From Streptomyces viridochromogenes (GTDB taxonomy: Bacteria > Actinomycetota > Actinomycetes > Streptomycetales > Streptomycetaceae), in NCBI RefSeq assembly GCF_001270495.1, contig NZ_LGUR01000002.1:430927-494926 (forward strand): a stretch of DNA of 64,000 bases, written 5' to 3'. Below, in pieces: positions 1-7,925 of this stretch. The translations under genes and the position numbers were made by a program. The notes beneath the pieces were generated by a model. It was given only the letters and a program-made list of their open reading frames with translations. It had not been told where the DNA came from and made no database searches. Every line of letters begins with the position of its first letter. Position 1 is the stretch's first letter.

Positions 1-1
1 G

Positions 2-796
2 ACCGCGAAGAAGGCCGCCGACCTCACCGAACGCACCGGCACCGCGCCCTGCCTCGCGACCGTGCTGGTCGGCGAGGACCCCGCGTCCGTGACGTACGTC
101 CGCATGAAGCAGAACCGCTGCCGCGAGGCCGGCATCACCTCGCGCCACGTGCCGCTGCCCGCCGACACCACCACGGAACGACTGGTCGGCACCCTGCGCG
201 ACCTGTCGACCGACCCCGCCGTACACGGCATCCTGCTCCAGCACCCGATGGGCCCGCACATCGACGAGCGGGCGGCGTTCGAGGCGATCGCGCCGGAGAA
301 GGACGTCGACGGTGTCACCTTCGCCTCGTTCGCGACGATGAGCTTCGGGCTCCCGGGGTTCGTCTCGTGCACGCCCGGCGGGATCATGCGGCTGCTCGAC
401 GAGTACGGCGTCGAGCCGGCCGGCAGGCGTGCCGTGGTCGTCGGCCGCAGCGCGATCCTCGGCAAGCCCGCCGGCATGCTGCTCCTGGCCCGCGACGCGA
501 CGGTGACGTACTGCCACTCCCGTACGGCGGATCTGTCCGCGGCGGTGCGTGAGGCGGACATCGTCGTCGCCGCCGTGGGCCGCCCGCGGCTGATCCGGGG
601 GCAGGACATCAAGCCCGGCGCCGTCGTGATCGACGCCGGCTACAACGCGGGGAACGTGGGCGACGTCGACTTCGACTCCGCCGTCGAGCGGGCCTCCCTC
701 ATCACCCCGGTGCCGGGCGGCGTCGGTCCGATGACCATCGCCACGCTGCTGGAGCAGACGGTGGACGCGGCCGCCCGGCAGCTCGGCGTCGCGTGA
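2..796 (+). CDS. folD: FolD-like methylenetetrahydrofolate dehydrogenase/cyclohydrolase, 5' truncated
   Basis: Interconverts methylene-, methenyl- and formyl-tetrahydrofolate in cytosolic one-carbon metabolism. The frame is open to the left edge, so the true start lies outside the window. Visible family motifs are a TYVRMK segment carrying the catalytic Tyr and Lys, a KDVDG segment, CTPGG, the dinucleotide-binding VVGRSAILGKP loop and a C-terminal PVPGGVGPMT. It is divergent: the usual QLPLP substrate loop reads QHPMG here and DVDG is followed by VTFAS instead of the common HP.N segment. That suggests a second, accessory FolD rather than the housekeeping copy. Family assignment is safe; paralogue status is inference. 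Confidence 0.9.
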   Translation, partial: TAKKAADLTERTGTAPCLATVLVGEDPASVTYVRMKQNRCREAGITSRHVPLPADTTTERLVGTLRDLSTDPAVHGILLQHPMGPHIDERAAFEAIAPEKDVDGVTFASFATMSFGLPGFVSCTPGGIMRLLDEYGVEPAGRRAVVVGRSAILGKPAGMLLLARDATVTYCHSRTADLSAAVREADIVVAAVGRPRLIRGQDIKPGAVVIDAGYNAGNVGDVDFDSAVERASLITPVPGGVGPMTIATLLEQTVDAAARQLGVA

Positions 797-842
797 TGCC
801 CGGGTCCGGTGCCCGGCTTGATGCCCGGGTGTGATGCCCGGG
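794..842. repeat. three copies of TGATGCCCGGG
   Basis: The 11-mer TGATGCCCGGG occurs at 794-804, 819-829 and 832-842; the first copy carries the folD stop codon. The repeats fill the short gap between two convergent genes. Self-complementary CCCGGG cores could fold, so a weak bidirectional terminator is possible, but there is no clean stem. Confidence 0.5.
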
Positions 843-843
843 G

Positions 844-1809
844 TCAGCGCATCCAGGCGCTGTACGACATCACGTCACCGGCCTTGACGCCGTACTCCGG
901 TTCCGCCTTCGTGAAGGTGGTCTCCAGCCCGAGCACGGCACCGGTGACCGGGTCCATGATCAGCATTCGGCGGGCGCCGGGCCCGTCGTACACGTACGCC
1001 TGTCCGCGCCGTCCGAGCCGGTCCGTCACCTGCCCGAGCGGTCTGAGCCCCTCGGTGTCCGCGAGGAGCCGCGCGAGCGTCGCCGACTCGCGGGCGCCGA
1101 GGGTCCAGGTGTCGAGCAGCGAGGCGACGGCGTCGAGGAGTTCACCGATGTTCAGCGGGGTCTTGCTGTACCCGGCCTCCTGGAGGTACGCACGCAGGCG
1201 TGTGACGTCGGTCGGAGGCGGCGACTGCGGCGGTGCGTCGCTCCAACTGGGCGGATAGGTCTGCCTGCTGAGGACATGGCCGTCCTCGACGAGTTCCCCT
1301 TCGCCGCTGAGGACCGGCCGGCCGGGGTGGCGCGGGTCGGTGGCCACGACGATCTCCGTGTGGCTGTCGTCGGCGTGCCACCGCACGATGCGCTCCTCGG
1401 GAAGCGTGATCGGCGGCTTGTCGTCGCTCATGCCCATGCTCCACGCCTGCACATGCGTGCCCTTCCGGAGCTTCGGCGCACCGTCGGCCGCGGCCGCCCG
1501 TGCCCGCTCGGCCAGGGTTTCCAGGGATACGGGGGTGGAGTCGGCCCGCACCAGCAGCGGGCGGGGTGCCGCGATTGCCGGGGCCGTCGTCTGGCCGGTG
1601 AACAGCAGAGCCGACACGAGTGCGGCGACGACGGTCGTGGCCGCGAGGCCCCAGGCGAGCCGGGTACGGCGACGGACAGGGGACGGGCGTTCGTGCAGCA
1701 GCCGGTTGAGGTGCCGTTCGGCGTGGTGGTCCAGTGGCCCGTCGCCGAAGTGCGGACCGTCGACCGGTACCGGGTTGGCTCGGCGCAGCAGTTCGAGTTC
1801 GTCAGCCAT
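844..1809 (-). CDS. CU044_5270-type membrane protein, sigma-factor partner
   Basis: A 321-residue protein with a cytoplasmic N-terminus of about 45 residues rich in Arg/His, one membrane segment near residues 51-71 ([20 protein letters not shown] region) and a large extracytoplasmic domain. This matches the actinobacterial CU044_5270 family, usually encoded directly behind a small sigma-70 factor. Its ATG overlaps the end of the upstream sigma-factor gene by 8 bp, so the pair is probably translationally coupled. By context it may act as an anti-sigma or sensor component; no zinc-binding anti-sigma motif is visible, so that role is inference. Confidence 0.75.
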   Translation of the reverse strand: MADELELLRRANPVPVDGPHFGDGPLDHHAERHLNRLLHERPSPVRRRTRLAWGLAATTVVAALVSALLFTGQTTAPAIAAPRPLLVRADSTPVSLETLAERARAAAADGAPKLRKGTHVQAWSMGMSDDKPPITLPEERIVRWHADDSHTEIVVATDPRHPGRPVLSGEGELVEDGHVLSRQTYPPSWSDAPPQSPPPTDVTRLRAYLQEAGYSKTPLNIGELLDAVASLLDTWTLGARESATLARLLADTEGLRPLGQVTDRLGRRGQAYVYDGPGARRMLIMDPVTGAVLGLETTFTKAEPEYGVKAGDVMSYSAWMR

Positions 1810-2335
1810 GGCTTCGTTCCTTGGACACGGTCGGCGGGGACATACGGTCGATCTCGGCTCTGAGCCGGCGCCGGGCCCGGTGCAGCCGCATGGCCGCGGC
1901 CCGTCTGCCGCAGCCGAGGGCCACGGCGACCTCCTCGACCGCCAGTTCCTCCCACGCCGTCAGTCGCAGCACTTCCCGGTCGGCCGGGGACAGCCGGTTC
2001 AGTGCCTCGTGCACCCAGGCGCCCGGCGCCTCCGTGTCCGGGCTGTCCACGATCTGCCGGCCGTGCGCTGTCTCGTCGTTGCCGAGCCGGTCGACCAGTC
2101 GCCTGCGTCGCCCGTAGCCGCGTACCGCGTTCGCCAGGCAGTTGCGTGCCACGCCGTACAGCCAGGGCAGCGGGGCGGCCGGCAGGTCCGCCCGGCGTCG
2201 CCAGGCGACGGTGAACACCTCCGCCACCACTTCCTCGACCTCACTCGTACGCCCGTCCAGTCGCCGCGCGACATAGCGGCTGACCGCCCAGTAGTGCTCG
2301 CGATAGGCAGCGGCGAAGATCTCGTCGTTGCTCAT
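1802..2335 (-). CDS. ECF-like RNA polymerase sigma factor
   Basis: A 177-residue sigma-70 family protein. Region 2 spans about residues 5-75 ([15 protein letters not shown], followed by an acidic [15 protein letters not shown] stretch and [10 protein letters not shown]), and region 4 spans about residues 115-165 ([23 protein letters not shown], then [16 protein letters not shown]). There is no region 1 or 3, as in ECF sigmas. The ATG at 2335 was chosen because the sigma homology begins there; longer readings of this frame run antisense to ctaD. It is divergent from ctaD with a 105-bp shared upstream region, and overlaps the downstream membrane-protein gene by 8 bp. Confidence 0.88.
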   Translation of the reverse strand: MSNDEIFAAAYREHYWAVSRYVARRLDGRTSEVEEVVAEVFTVAWRRRADLPAAPLPWLYGVARNCLANAVRGYGRRRRLVDRLGNDETAHGRQIVDSPDTEAPGAWVHEALNRLSPADREVLRLTAWEELAVEEVAVALGCGRRAAAMRLHRARRRLRAEIDRMSPPTVSKERSHG

Positions 2336-2440
2336 GTTCCGTTCGTGTCCGGCACCCGCCGGATCGTCACACCCGTTTCCGTGATTCTTGTCGCGTCCGT
2401 CGAGTGTGACGTGCGGGTGGGGCGCGGACACAGGCGGGGC

Positions 2441-4069
2441 GTGAAGAGGATCAGAAACATCAAGAGCGTCCGAGCCGTGCGGTGGCTGACGACCACGGAT
2501 CACAAGACGATCGGGACGCTCTATTTGGTCACGTCGTTCGCGTTCTTCTGCGTCGGCGGCGTGATGGCGCTGTTCATGCGCGCCGAGCTCGCCCGGCCCG
2601 GTCTGCAGATCATGTCGAACGAACAGTTCAACCAGGCGTTCACGATGCACGGCACGATCATGCTGCTGATGTTCGCGACACCGCTGTTCGCCGGCTTCGC
2701 GAACTGGATCATGCCGCTGCAGATCGGCGCGCCGGACGTGGCGTTCCCGCGGCTGAACATGTTCGCCTACTGGCTGTACCTGTTCGGCTCGCTCATCGCG
2801 GTGGGCGGCTTCCTCACCCCGCAGGGTGCGGCCGACTTCGGCTGGTTCGCCTACGCCCCGCTGTCCGATGCCGTGCGCAGCCCAGGTATCGGCGCCGACA
2901 TGTGGATCATGGGCTTGGCGCTCTCCGGCTTCGGCACCATCCTCGGCTCGGTCAACTTCATCACCACGGTCATCTGCATGCGTGCGCCCGGCATGACCAT
3001 GTTCCGGATGCCGATCTTCACCTGGAACGTGCTTCTGACGGGTGTGCTGGTGCTGCTGGCCTTCCCCGTGCTGGCGGCAGCACTGTTCGCCCTGGAGGCG
3101 GACCGCAAGTTCGGGGCGCACGTCTTCGACGCGGCCAACGGCGGAGCGCTGCTGTGGCAACACCTCTTCTGGTTCTTCGGCCACCCGGAGGTGTACATCA
3201 TCGCGTTGCCGTTCTTCGGCATCATTTCCGAGGTCATCCCGGTCTTCTCCCGCAAGCCGATGTTCGGCTACCTGGGTCTGATCGCGGCGACCATCGCGAT
3301 CGCGGGCCTGTCCGTGACGGTGTGGGCGCACCACATGTACGTCACGGGCGGTGTGCTGTTGCCGTTCTTCTCCTTCATGACGTTCCTCATCGCCGTACCG
3401 ACCGGTGTGAAGTTCTTCAACTGGATCGGCACGATGTGGAACGGTTCGCTGAGCTTCGAGACGCCCATGCTCTGGGCGCTGGGATTCCTCGTCACGTTCG
3501 TCTTCGGCGGCCTCACGGGAGTCATGCTGGCCTCACCACCACTGGACTTCCCGACCTCCGACACCTATTTCGTGGTGGCCCACTTCCACTACGTCATCTT
3601 CGGCACGGTGGTGTTCGCGATGTTCTCCGGATTCCACTTCTGGTGGCCGAAGTTCACGGGCAGGATGCTCGACGAGCGCCTGGGCAAGATGACGTTCTGG
3701 ACACTGTTCATCGGCTTCCACGGCACGTTCCTGGTCCAGCACTGGCTCGGTGTGAACGGAATGCAGCGCCGCATCCCCGACTATCTGGCGGTGGAGGGGC
3801 TGACGACGCTCAATTCCCTGTCGACCGTCTTCTCGTTCGTGCTCGGCGCGTCGCTGCTGCCGTTCTTCTACAACGTCTGGAAGACCGCTAAGTACGGCGA
3901 AAAGGTCGAGGCCGACGACCCGTGGGGATACGGCCGCTCGCTGGAATGGGCCACTTCCTGCCCTCCCCCGCGCCACAACTTCGTCACTCTGCCCCGGATC
4001 CGGTCCGAATCCCCGGCCTTCGACCTGCGGCACGCTCCCACGCCGGAGAAGGAGTTGACGTCTCGGTGA
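2441..4069 (+). CDS. ctaD: cytochrome c oxidase subunit I (second-copy type)
   Basis: Heme-copper oxidase catalytic subunit of the aa3 cytochrome c oxidase, an integral membrane protein of about 542 residues with 12 expected membrane helices. Diagnostic residues are present: [10 protein letters not shown] (heme ligand His), [14 protein letters not shown] (Cu-B His and the cross-linked Tyr), WAHHMY (two Cu-B His), and AHFHYV (the heme a3 and a ligands). The GTG at 2441 is one of several possible starts (2411, 2477); none has a convincing ribosome site. No ctaC, ctaE or ctaF is nearby, so this looks like an orphan second ctaD rather than the main respiratory operon copy. It ends in GTGA, overlapping the next gene. 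Confidence 0.9.
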   Translation: MKRIRNIKSVRAVRWLTTTDHKTIGTLYLVTSFAFFCVGGVMALFMRAELARPGLQIMSNEQFNQAFTMHGTIMLLMFATPLFAGFANWIMPLQIGAPDVAFPRLNMFAYWLYLFGSLIAVGGFLTPQGAADFGWFAYAPLSDAVRSPGIGADMWIMGLALSGFGTILGSVNFITTVICMRAPGMTMFRMPIFTWNVLLTGVLVLLAFPVLAAALFALEADRKFGAHVFDAANGGALLWQHLFWFFGHPEVYIIALPFFGIISEVIPVFSRKPMFGYLGLIAATIAIAGLSVTVWAHHMYVTGGVLLPFFSFMTFLIAVPTGVKFFNWIGTMWNGSLSFETPMLWALGFLVTFVFGGLTGVMLASPPLDFPTSDTYFVVAHFHYVIFGTVVFAMFSGFHFWWPKFTGRMLDERLGKMTFWTLFIGFHGTFLVQHWLGVNGMQRRIPDYLAVEGLTTLNSLSTVFSFVLGASLLPFFYNVWKTAKYGEKVEADDPWGYGRSLEWATSCPPPRHNFVTLPRIRSESPAFDLRHAPTPEKELTSR

Positions 4070-4389
4070 GCATCACGGACAGGTTCCTGAACGACGTCGA
4101 GGGGCATCTGCTGCTCGCCGCGACCCGCGAGGAAGGCCGTACGGCCGCCGCCCGGTTCAGCGCGCCCCTGCACTGGCTGACGGAGGGGCAGCGGGACGAG
4201 GTGGAGCGGCGGTTCGAGGCGGAGTACCTCGCACTCGCCCGGGCCTCCTGGCAGCACACGGCGGCGCGTGCCGGAGGACTGCGGGACGCGTACGAGGCGA
4301 GATACCGCGACCTGCGGCGCAGGCTGCTGGCAGGCTGGTTGCTGACCTGCGTCCTGGCTCTCGGTGTCCTTGTCGTGTGCCTCGCCTAG
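4066..4389 (+). CDS. small membrane-anchored protein coupled to ctaD
   Basis: A 107-residue protein that starts with a GTG overlapping the ctaD stop (GTGA), with GGAG 11 bases upstream. The first 80 residues are soluble, charged and probably helical ([19 protein letters not shown], then a Glu/Arg/Ala-rich stretch). One hydrophobic segment lies at about residues 86-107 and runs to the C-terminus, so it is likely a tail-anchored protein. Tight coupling suggests a role with the oxidase subunit, for instance assembly or stability. I do not recognise a family. Confidence 0.7.
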   Translation: MSITDRFLNDVEGHLLLAATREEGRTAAARFSAPLHWLTEGQRDEVERRFEAEYLALARASWQHTAARAGGLRDAYEARYRDLRRRLLAGWLLTCVLALGVLVVCLA

Positions 4390-4457
4390 GAACGTGTCGA
4401 CCTGTTTCACAGGCATAGTTGGCCCTGACGGCAGCCCTCACCGCCATACTGGGCGAT

Positions 4458-5684
4458 GTGCGCGTAGCGATCATGACGGCGGGCTCCCGGGGCGATGTCG
4501 CCCCCTACACCGGACTCGGGCACGCCCTGTCCCGGGCGGGGCACGAGGTCACTCTGGTCACACACGGTTGCTTCGAGCGGCTGGTCGCGGGATCGGGCGT
4601 GCGCTTCCATCCGCTGCCGTTGGATCCCCGGGCGGAACTGGAGTCCGCGCGCGGCCGGAGTCTGCACCGCAGTGCGACCGGCCTGGGCAAGCTCGTGCGT
4701 GTGGTGGGGATGGCGCGGGCCCTGGCCGGGCAGATGACGGACGACATGCTGGCCGCGGCGCGCGACAGTGACGTCCTGCTCCTGGCCGGCTCCACCGCAC
4801 CACTGGGGCACGCCATCGCCGAGGGCCTGTCGCTCCCGAGCATCGAGGTTCCGCTGCAACCCCTCGCCCCCACCCGGGAGTTCGGGCCGCCGATGCTCGG
4901 AGGCGGGTCCTGGGGAGCCGTCGGGAACCGGGTCGCCGGGCACGGCGTGAGCCTCGCCATCGACCGTGTCTTCTCGGCGGCCGTACCGGAGGTACGGACA
5001 CGCCTGGGGCTGTCCCGCACCAAGCCCCGCACCACCCGCAGGGGCCGCGCACTGCACGGCTACAGCTCTCTGGTGGTGCCCCGGCCGAGCGACTGGCCAC
5101 CGCACCTGGAGGTGACGGGCTACTGGTGGCCGTACGACGGTGCGGCCCAGCTCCCCGACGAGCTGCGGGAGTTCCTGGACGCGGGCCCGCCGCCGGTCTT
5201 CGTGGGTCTGGGCAGCGCGACCGTGCCCGATCCCGCGCGGCTGAGCGCCGAGGTCGTGCGCGCCCTGCGCCGGGCAGGGCAGCGCGCGGTGATCCAGCGG
5301 GGCTGGGGCGGTCTGGAGGCCGCCGGGGACGACGTACTGACCATCGGCGAGGTGCCGCACTCCGCGCTGTTCCCGCGGATGGCCGCCGTGATCCACCACT
5401 GCGGCGCCGGCACGACGGGGGCCGGGCTGCGCGCCGGGGTGCCCGCCGTGCCCGTGCCGGTCCAGTTCGACGAGGGCTTCTGGGCCGGCCGTCTGGTCGC
5501 GCTCGGCGTGGCGCCGCGAGCCGTGCCGCTGCGGAGGTTCACGGCCGAGGCGCTGGCGGACGCCGTGCGGCGGGCGACCTCCGAGCCGTCCTTCGGCCGG
5601 CGCGCCCGCGAACTCGCCGACGGGCTGCGGGGCGAGGACGGCTTCGCTCCCGTCCTCGACGCGGTGAACCGGATCGGCGGCTGA
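4458..5684 (+). CDS. UGT/MGT-type glycosyltransferase (GT1/GT28 fold)
   Basis: A 408-residue GT-B enzyme. The N-terminal domain opens with RVAIMTAGSRGDVAPYTGLGHAL, the glycosyltransferase family 28 acceptor-domain signature. The C-terminal donor domain contains VFVGLGS and an HHCGAGTTGAGLRAGVPAVPVP stretch followed by DEGFWA, the nucleotide-sugar signature of sterol and macrolide-type glycosyltransferases. The GTG at 4458 is chosen because homology starts at once; it lacks a ribosome site and may be leaderless. The acceptor is unknown: candidates include a sterol or terpenoid lipid, or a macrolide (self-resistance). A strong hairpin closes the transcript. Confidence 0.82.
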   Translation: MRVAIMTAGSRGDVAPYTGLGHALSRAGHEVTLVTHGCFERLVAGSGVRFHPLPLDPRAELESARGRSLHRSATGLGKLVRVVGMARALAGQMTDDMLAAARDSDVLLLAGSTAPLGHAIAEGLSLPSIEVPLQPLAPTREFGPPMLGGGSWGAVGNRVAGHGVSLAIDRVFSAAVPEVRTRLGLSRTKPRTTRRGRALHGYSSLVVPRPSDWPPHLEVTGYWWPYDGAAQLPDELREFLDAGPPPVFVGLGSATVPDPARLSAEVVRALRRAGQRAVIQRGWGGLEAAGDDVLTIGEVPHSALFPRMAAVIHHCGAGTTGAGLRAGVPAVPVPVQFDEGFWAGRLVALGVAPRAVPLRRFTAEALADAVRRATSEPSFGRRARELADGLRGEDGFAPVLDAVNRIGG

Positions 5685-5688
5685 ACCG

Positions 5689-5716
5689 GACGAGCCGGTG
5701 ACATCACCGGCTCGTC
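5689..5716. terminator. bidirectional terminator hairpin
   Basis: A perfect 13-bp inverted repeat, GACGAGCCGGTGA at 5689-5701 and TCACCGGCTCGTC at 5704-5716, with a 2-nt gap. It lies between two convergent genes and can serve both. Confidence 0.85.
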
Positions 5717-5719
5717 GTC

Positions 5720-6382
5720 TCAGGACCCGGCGAGCCGGGCGTCCGTCGGCTGGAGGATGCCGAGAAGGATGCGGACCAGTTCGTCGACGACCTCGTCGAG
5801 GGTCGCGTCCACCCATCCCGCGCTCCAGTCGTGCAGCAGCCCGTTGACGCTGCCGATGAACGCGGTCACGGCGAGGCGGTAGTCGCGCGGCGCCGCCTCG
5901 CCGCGCGCGACGGCGGACGCCACCTCGGCGCAGACGAGCTCGACCCAGCGGGCGCGGCGCGCGAGGCGCTGTTCCTCCAGACGGGGGCTGACGCCGATGA
6001 TCTCGACGAAGGTGATGCGGATACGGCGCGGGTCGGCGGTGACGTTCGCGGCGTACGCACGGAAGATCGCGGTGGCGCGTTCGGCGAGCGGGAGGTGTTC
6101 CGCGCCGGCCACCGCGGTCAGGGTGGCCTCCTCGGCCCACGCGTTGACCTGGAGGTGGAGGGCGGCCAGGACGTCCTCAAGGGTGCGGAACTCCTCGTAG
6201 AACTGACGGGTCGACAGGCCCGCCGCCTCGCTCAGTGCGGCGACGGTCGTGCCCCGGAAACCGGGGCTGCCGCCGAACAGCTGAAGCGCCGCGTCCAGGA
6301 AGCGTCGGCGCCGCTCGGCCTGTCGCTCCTCGGCCGACTTGCCGCCGTAGCGGCCGGTGGGCGCCTTGATCCTGCCCGTCAC
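5720..6382 (-). CDS. TetR/AcrR-family transcriptional regulator
   Basis: A 220-residue regulator. The N-terminal helix-turn-helix is at about residues 25-70 (RRRFLDAALQLFG, then TTVAALSEAAGLSTRQFYEEF, a classic TetR HTH), followed by an all-helical ligand domain. The GTG at 6382 is preferred over an upstream ATG because GGGAGG sits 5-6 bases before it. It is divergent from the beta-propeller gene. A 16-bp palindrome (6460-6475) lies in the shared region, and a near-identical site precedes the GH5 gene, so a small local regulon is likely. The ligand is unknown. Confidence 0.9.
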   Translation of the reverse strand: MTGRIKAPTGRYGGKSAEERQAERRRRFLDAALQLFGGSPGFRGTTVAALSEAAGLSTRQFYEEFRTLEDVLAALHLQVNAWAEEATLTAVAGAEHLPLAERATAIFRAYAANVTADPRRIRITFVEIIGVSPRLEEQRLARRARWVELVCAEVASAVARGEAAPRDYRLAVTAFIGSVNGLLHDWSAGWVDATLDEVVDELVRILLGILQPTDARLAGS

Positions 6383-6459
6383 GCTGTCCTCCCGCGGCCT
6401 CGCCGACCCGACGGCCAATTTTGTCGTGTACGCAGTCTTGTGGAGAAGGGCACCCCCTC

Positions 6460-6475
6460 CTTACTTTTCAGTAAG
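6460..6475. promoter_or_regulatory. TetR-type operator, site 1
   Basis: CTTACTTTTCAGTAAG: perfect 6-bp half-sites CTTACT/AGTAAG around TTTC. It is followed directly by TTGATT and, 17 bases later, CAGATT, a plausible promoter for the beta-propeller gene. A 13/16 match is found at 9829-9844. Confidence 0.65.
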
Positions 6476-6536
6476 TTGATTCTGAAAGCACGTGTGTTCA
6501 GATTCGCCCCTCCCACCTCAGAGGAAGAGAGCAGTC

Positions 6537-7790
6537 ATGCCTGCCATCAGTCCCAGGCACCTGTGCTCCGTAGCCGCCGCCCTCGCCCTGACCGTCGCCG
6601 CCCCCGCGACCACCGCCACCGCCGCCGACTCCTCCGCCGCAGCCCTGCGTGAGGTGATGTTCGTCGGCAACAACTGGGACGGCACCGCCGATGTCATCAG
6701 GTCCGCCGGGGACTTCGGGAAGATCGGCCGGATCAACGTCATCCCCGACAAGGACGAACGGATGGCGGAGATCAACGCCGATCCGATCAAGTGGATCTAT
6801 TTCATGGCGATCCGCAACAGCGTGGGTGAGGGCCACGACCAGTTCGTCGACGACATGTACTCGACGCCGGACGGCAGGTCCGTGGTCGTCTCGCGCCCGA
6901 GCTTCGCCGACGTGGTGTCCCTGGACCTGGCCACGGGGGACGTCAACTGGCGCTTCCCCGTGTCCGGTTACCGGGCCGACCACATGGCGGTCTCCCCCGA
7001 CGGCAAGCGGGTGGCCGTGTCGGCGTCGACCTCCAACACCGTGCATGTGCTGGACATCGACTCGGGCCGGGAGCTGGGCAAGTTCGCCACCGGCGACAAG
7101 CCGCACGAGAACATCTTCACCCAGGACGGCAAGTACATCTACAACATGGCGATCGGCGACGTGAACACGCAGACCGACGCCCCCTGGCTGGACTGGACGA
7201 AGGGCGACCGGCGCATCACGGTCGTCGACGCGACCACGTACCAGCAGGTCAAGGTCATCGACATGCGCCCCAAGCTGGACGCGCTCGGTCTGACGGACTA
7301 CTCCGACGCGGTCCGGCCCGCGGTGTTCTCGCCGGACGAGTCGAAGCTGTACTTCCAGGTGTCGTTCTTCAACGGCTTCTTCGAGTACGACCTGGGCACC
7401 GACAAGATCACCCGCACGAAGACCCTGCCGAAGAACCCGGCGACCAGCGACGACCGCACCACCTTCGTCAACGACTCACGCCACCACGGCATCTCGATGA
7501 GCCCCGACGGCAGCAAGCTCTGTGTCGCGGGCACGATGGACGACTACGCGGTCGTCGTCGACCGCGCCACCCTCCAGGAGGGTCCGCTCGTCACCGCCTC
7601 CAAGCCCTACTGGGCCACGGTCAGCGGTGACGGCAAGTCCTGTGTGGTCTCCGAGAGCGGCACCGACCAGGTCACCGCCATCGACTTCGCCACCGGCCGC
7701 AAGCAGGTGTCCGTCCCGGTCGGCGACCATCCGCAGCGGGTCCGGCTGGGCCATGTGGAGGCCGGCTGGACCGGCCCGACGGCCGACTGA
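6537..7790 (+). CDS. secreted YncE/YVTN-type beta-propeller protein
   Basis: A 417-residue protein with a Sec signal peptide (residues 1 to about 29, ending ATTATAA) and a series of beta-propeller blades. Repeats such as MAVSPDGKRVAVSASTSN, VFSPDESKLYFQV and SMSPDGSKLCVAG are the recurrent YVTN/WD-like S-P-D-G-x-K blades. The ATG at 6537 has a good GAGGAAGAGA ribosome site. Family members bind ligands or act as lactonase-like or quinoprotein-like proteins; no catalytic residues can be assigned here. The shared operator with the GH5 gene suggests both act on the same extracellular substrate. A 17-bp-stem hairpin follows. Confidence 0.82.
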   Translation: MPAISPRHLCSVAAALALTVAAPATTATAADSSAAALREVMFVGNNWDGTADVIRSAGDFGKIGRINVIPDKDERMAEINADPIKWIYFMAIRNSVGEGHDQFVDDMYSTPDGRSVVVSRPSFADVVSLDLATGDVNWRFPVSGYRADHMAVSPDGKRVAVSASTSNTVHVLDIDSGRELGKFATGDKPHENIFTQDGKYIYNMAIGDVNTQTDAPWLDWTKGDRRITVVDATTYQQVKVIDMRPKLDALGLTDYSDAVRPAVFSPDESKLYFQVSFFNGFFEYDLGTDKITRTKTLPKNPATSDDRTTFVNDSRHHGISMSPDGSKLCVAGTMDDYAVVVDRATLQEGPLVTASKPYWATVSGDGKSCVVSESGTDQVTAIDFATGRKQVSVPVGDHPQRVRLGHVEAGWTGPTAD

Positions 7791-7813
7791 CCGGCCCAGC
7801 TCCTCGAGCACCA

Positions 7814-7868
7814 CGCCCACCCCGTCCTCGTTCGCCATGTGGCGCGGCGACCGAGGACGGGGTGGGCG
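7814..7868. terminator. convergent terminator hairpin
   Basis: A 17-bp perfect inverted repeat: CGCCCACCCCGTCCTCG at 7814-7830 and its complement at 7852-7868, with a 21-nt loop. It lies between the convergent beta-propeller and GH5 genes. Confidence 0.85.
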
Positions 7869-7925
7869 TATGTCTGCGAGGGCGGTTCCGCCCGGTCGCG
7901 GTTTCCCGTCCGGTTCTCGCCCGTC

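Noticed and set aside
1802..3334. A long minus-strand frame that would extend the sigma factor to 510 residues
   Set aside because: The extra 333 residues are antisense to conserved ctaD codons and have the His/Arg/Glu-rich look of GC-driven shadow frames; sigma homology begins at 2335.
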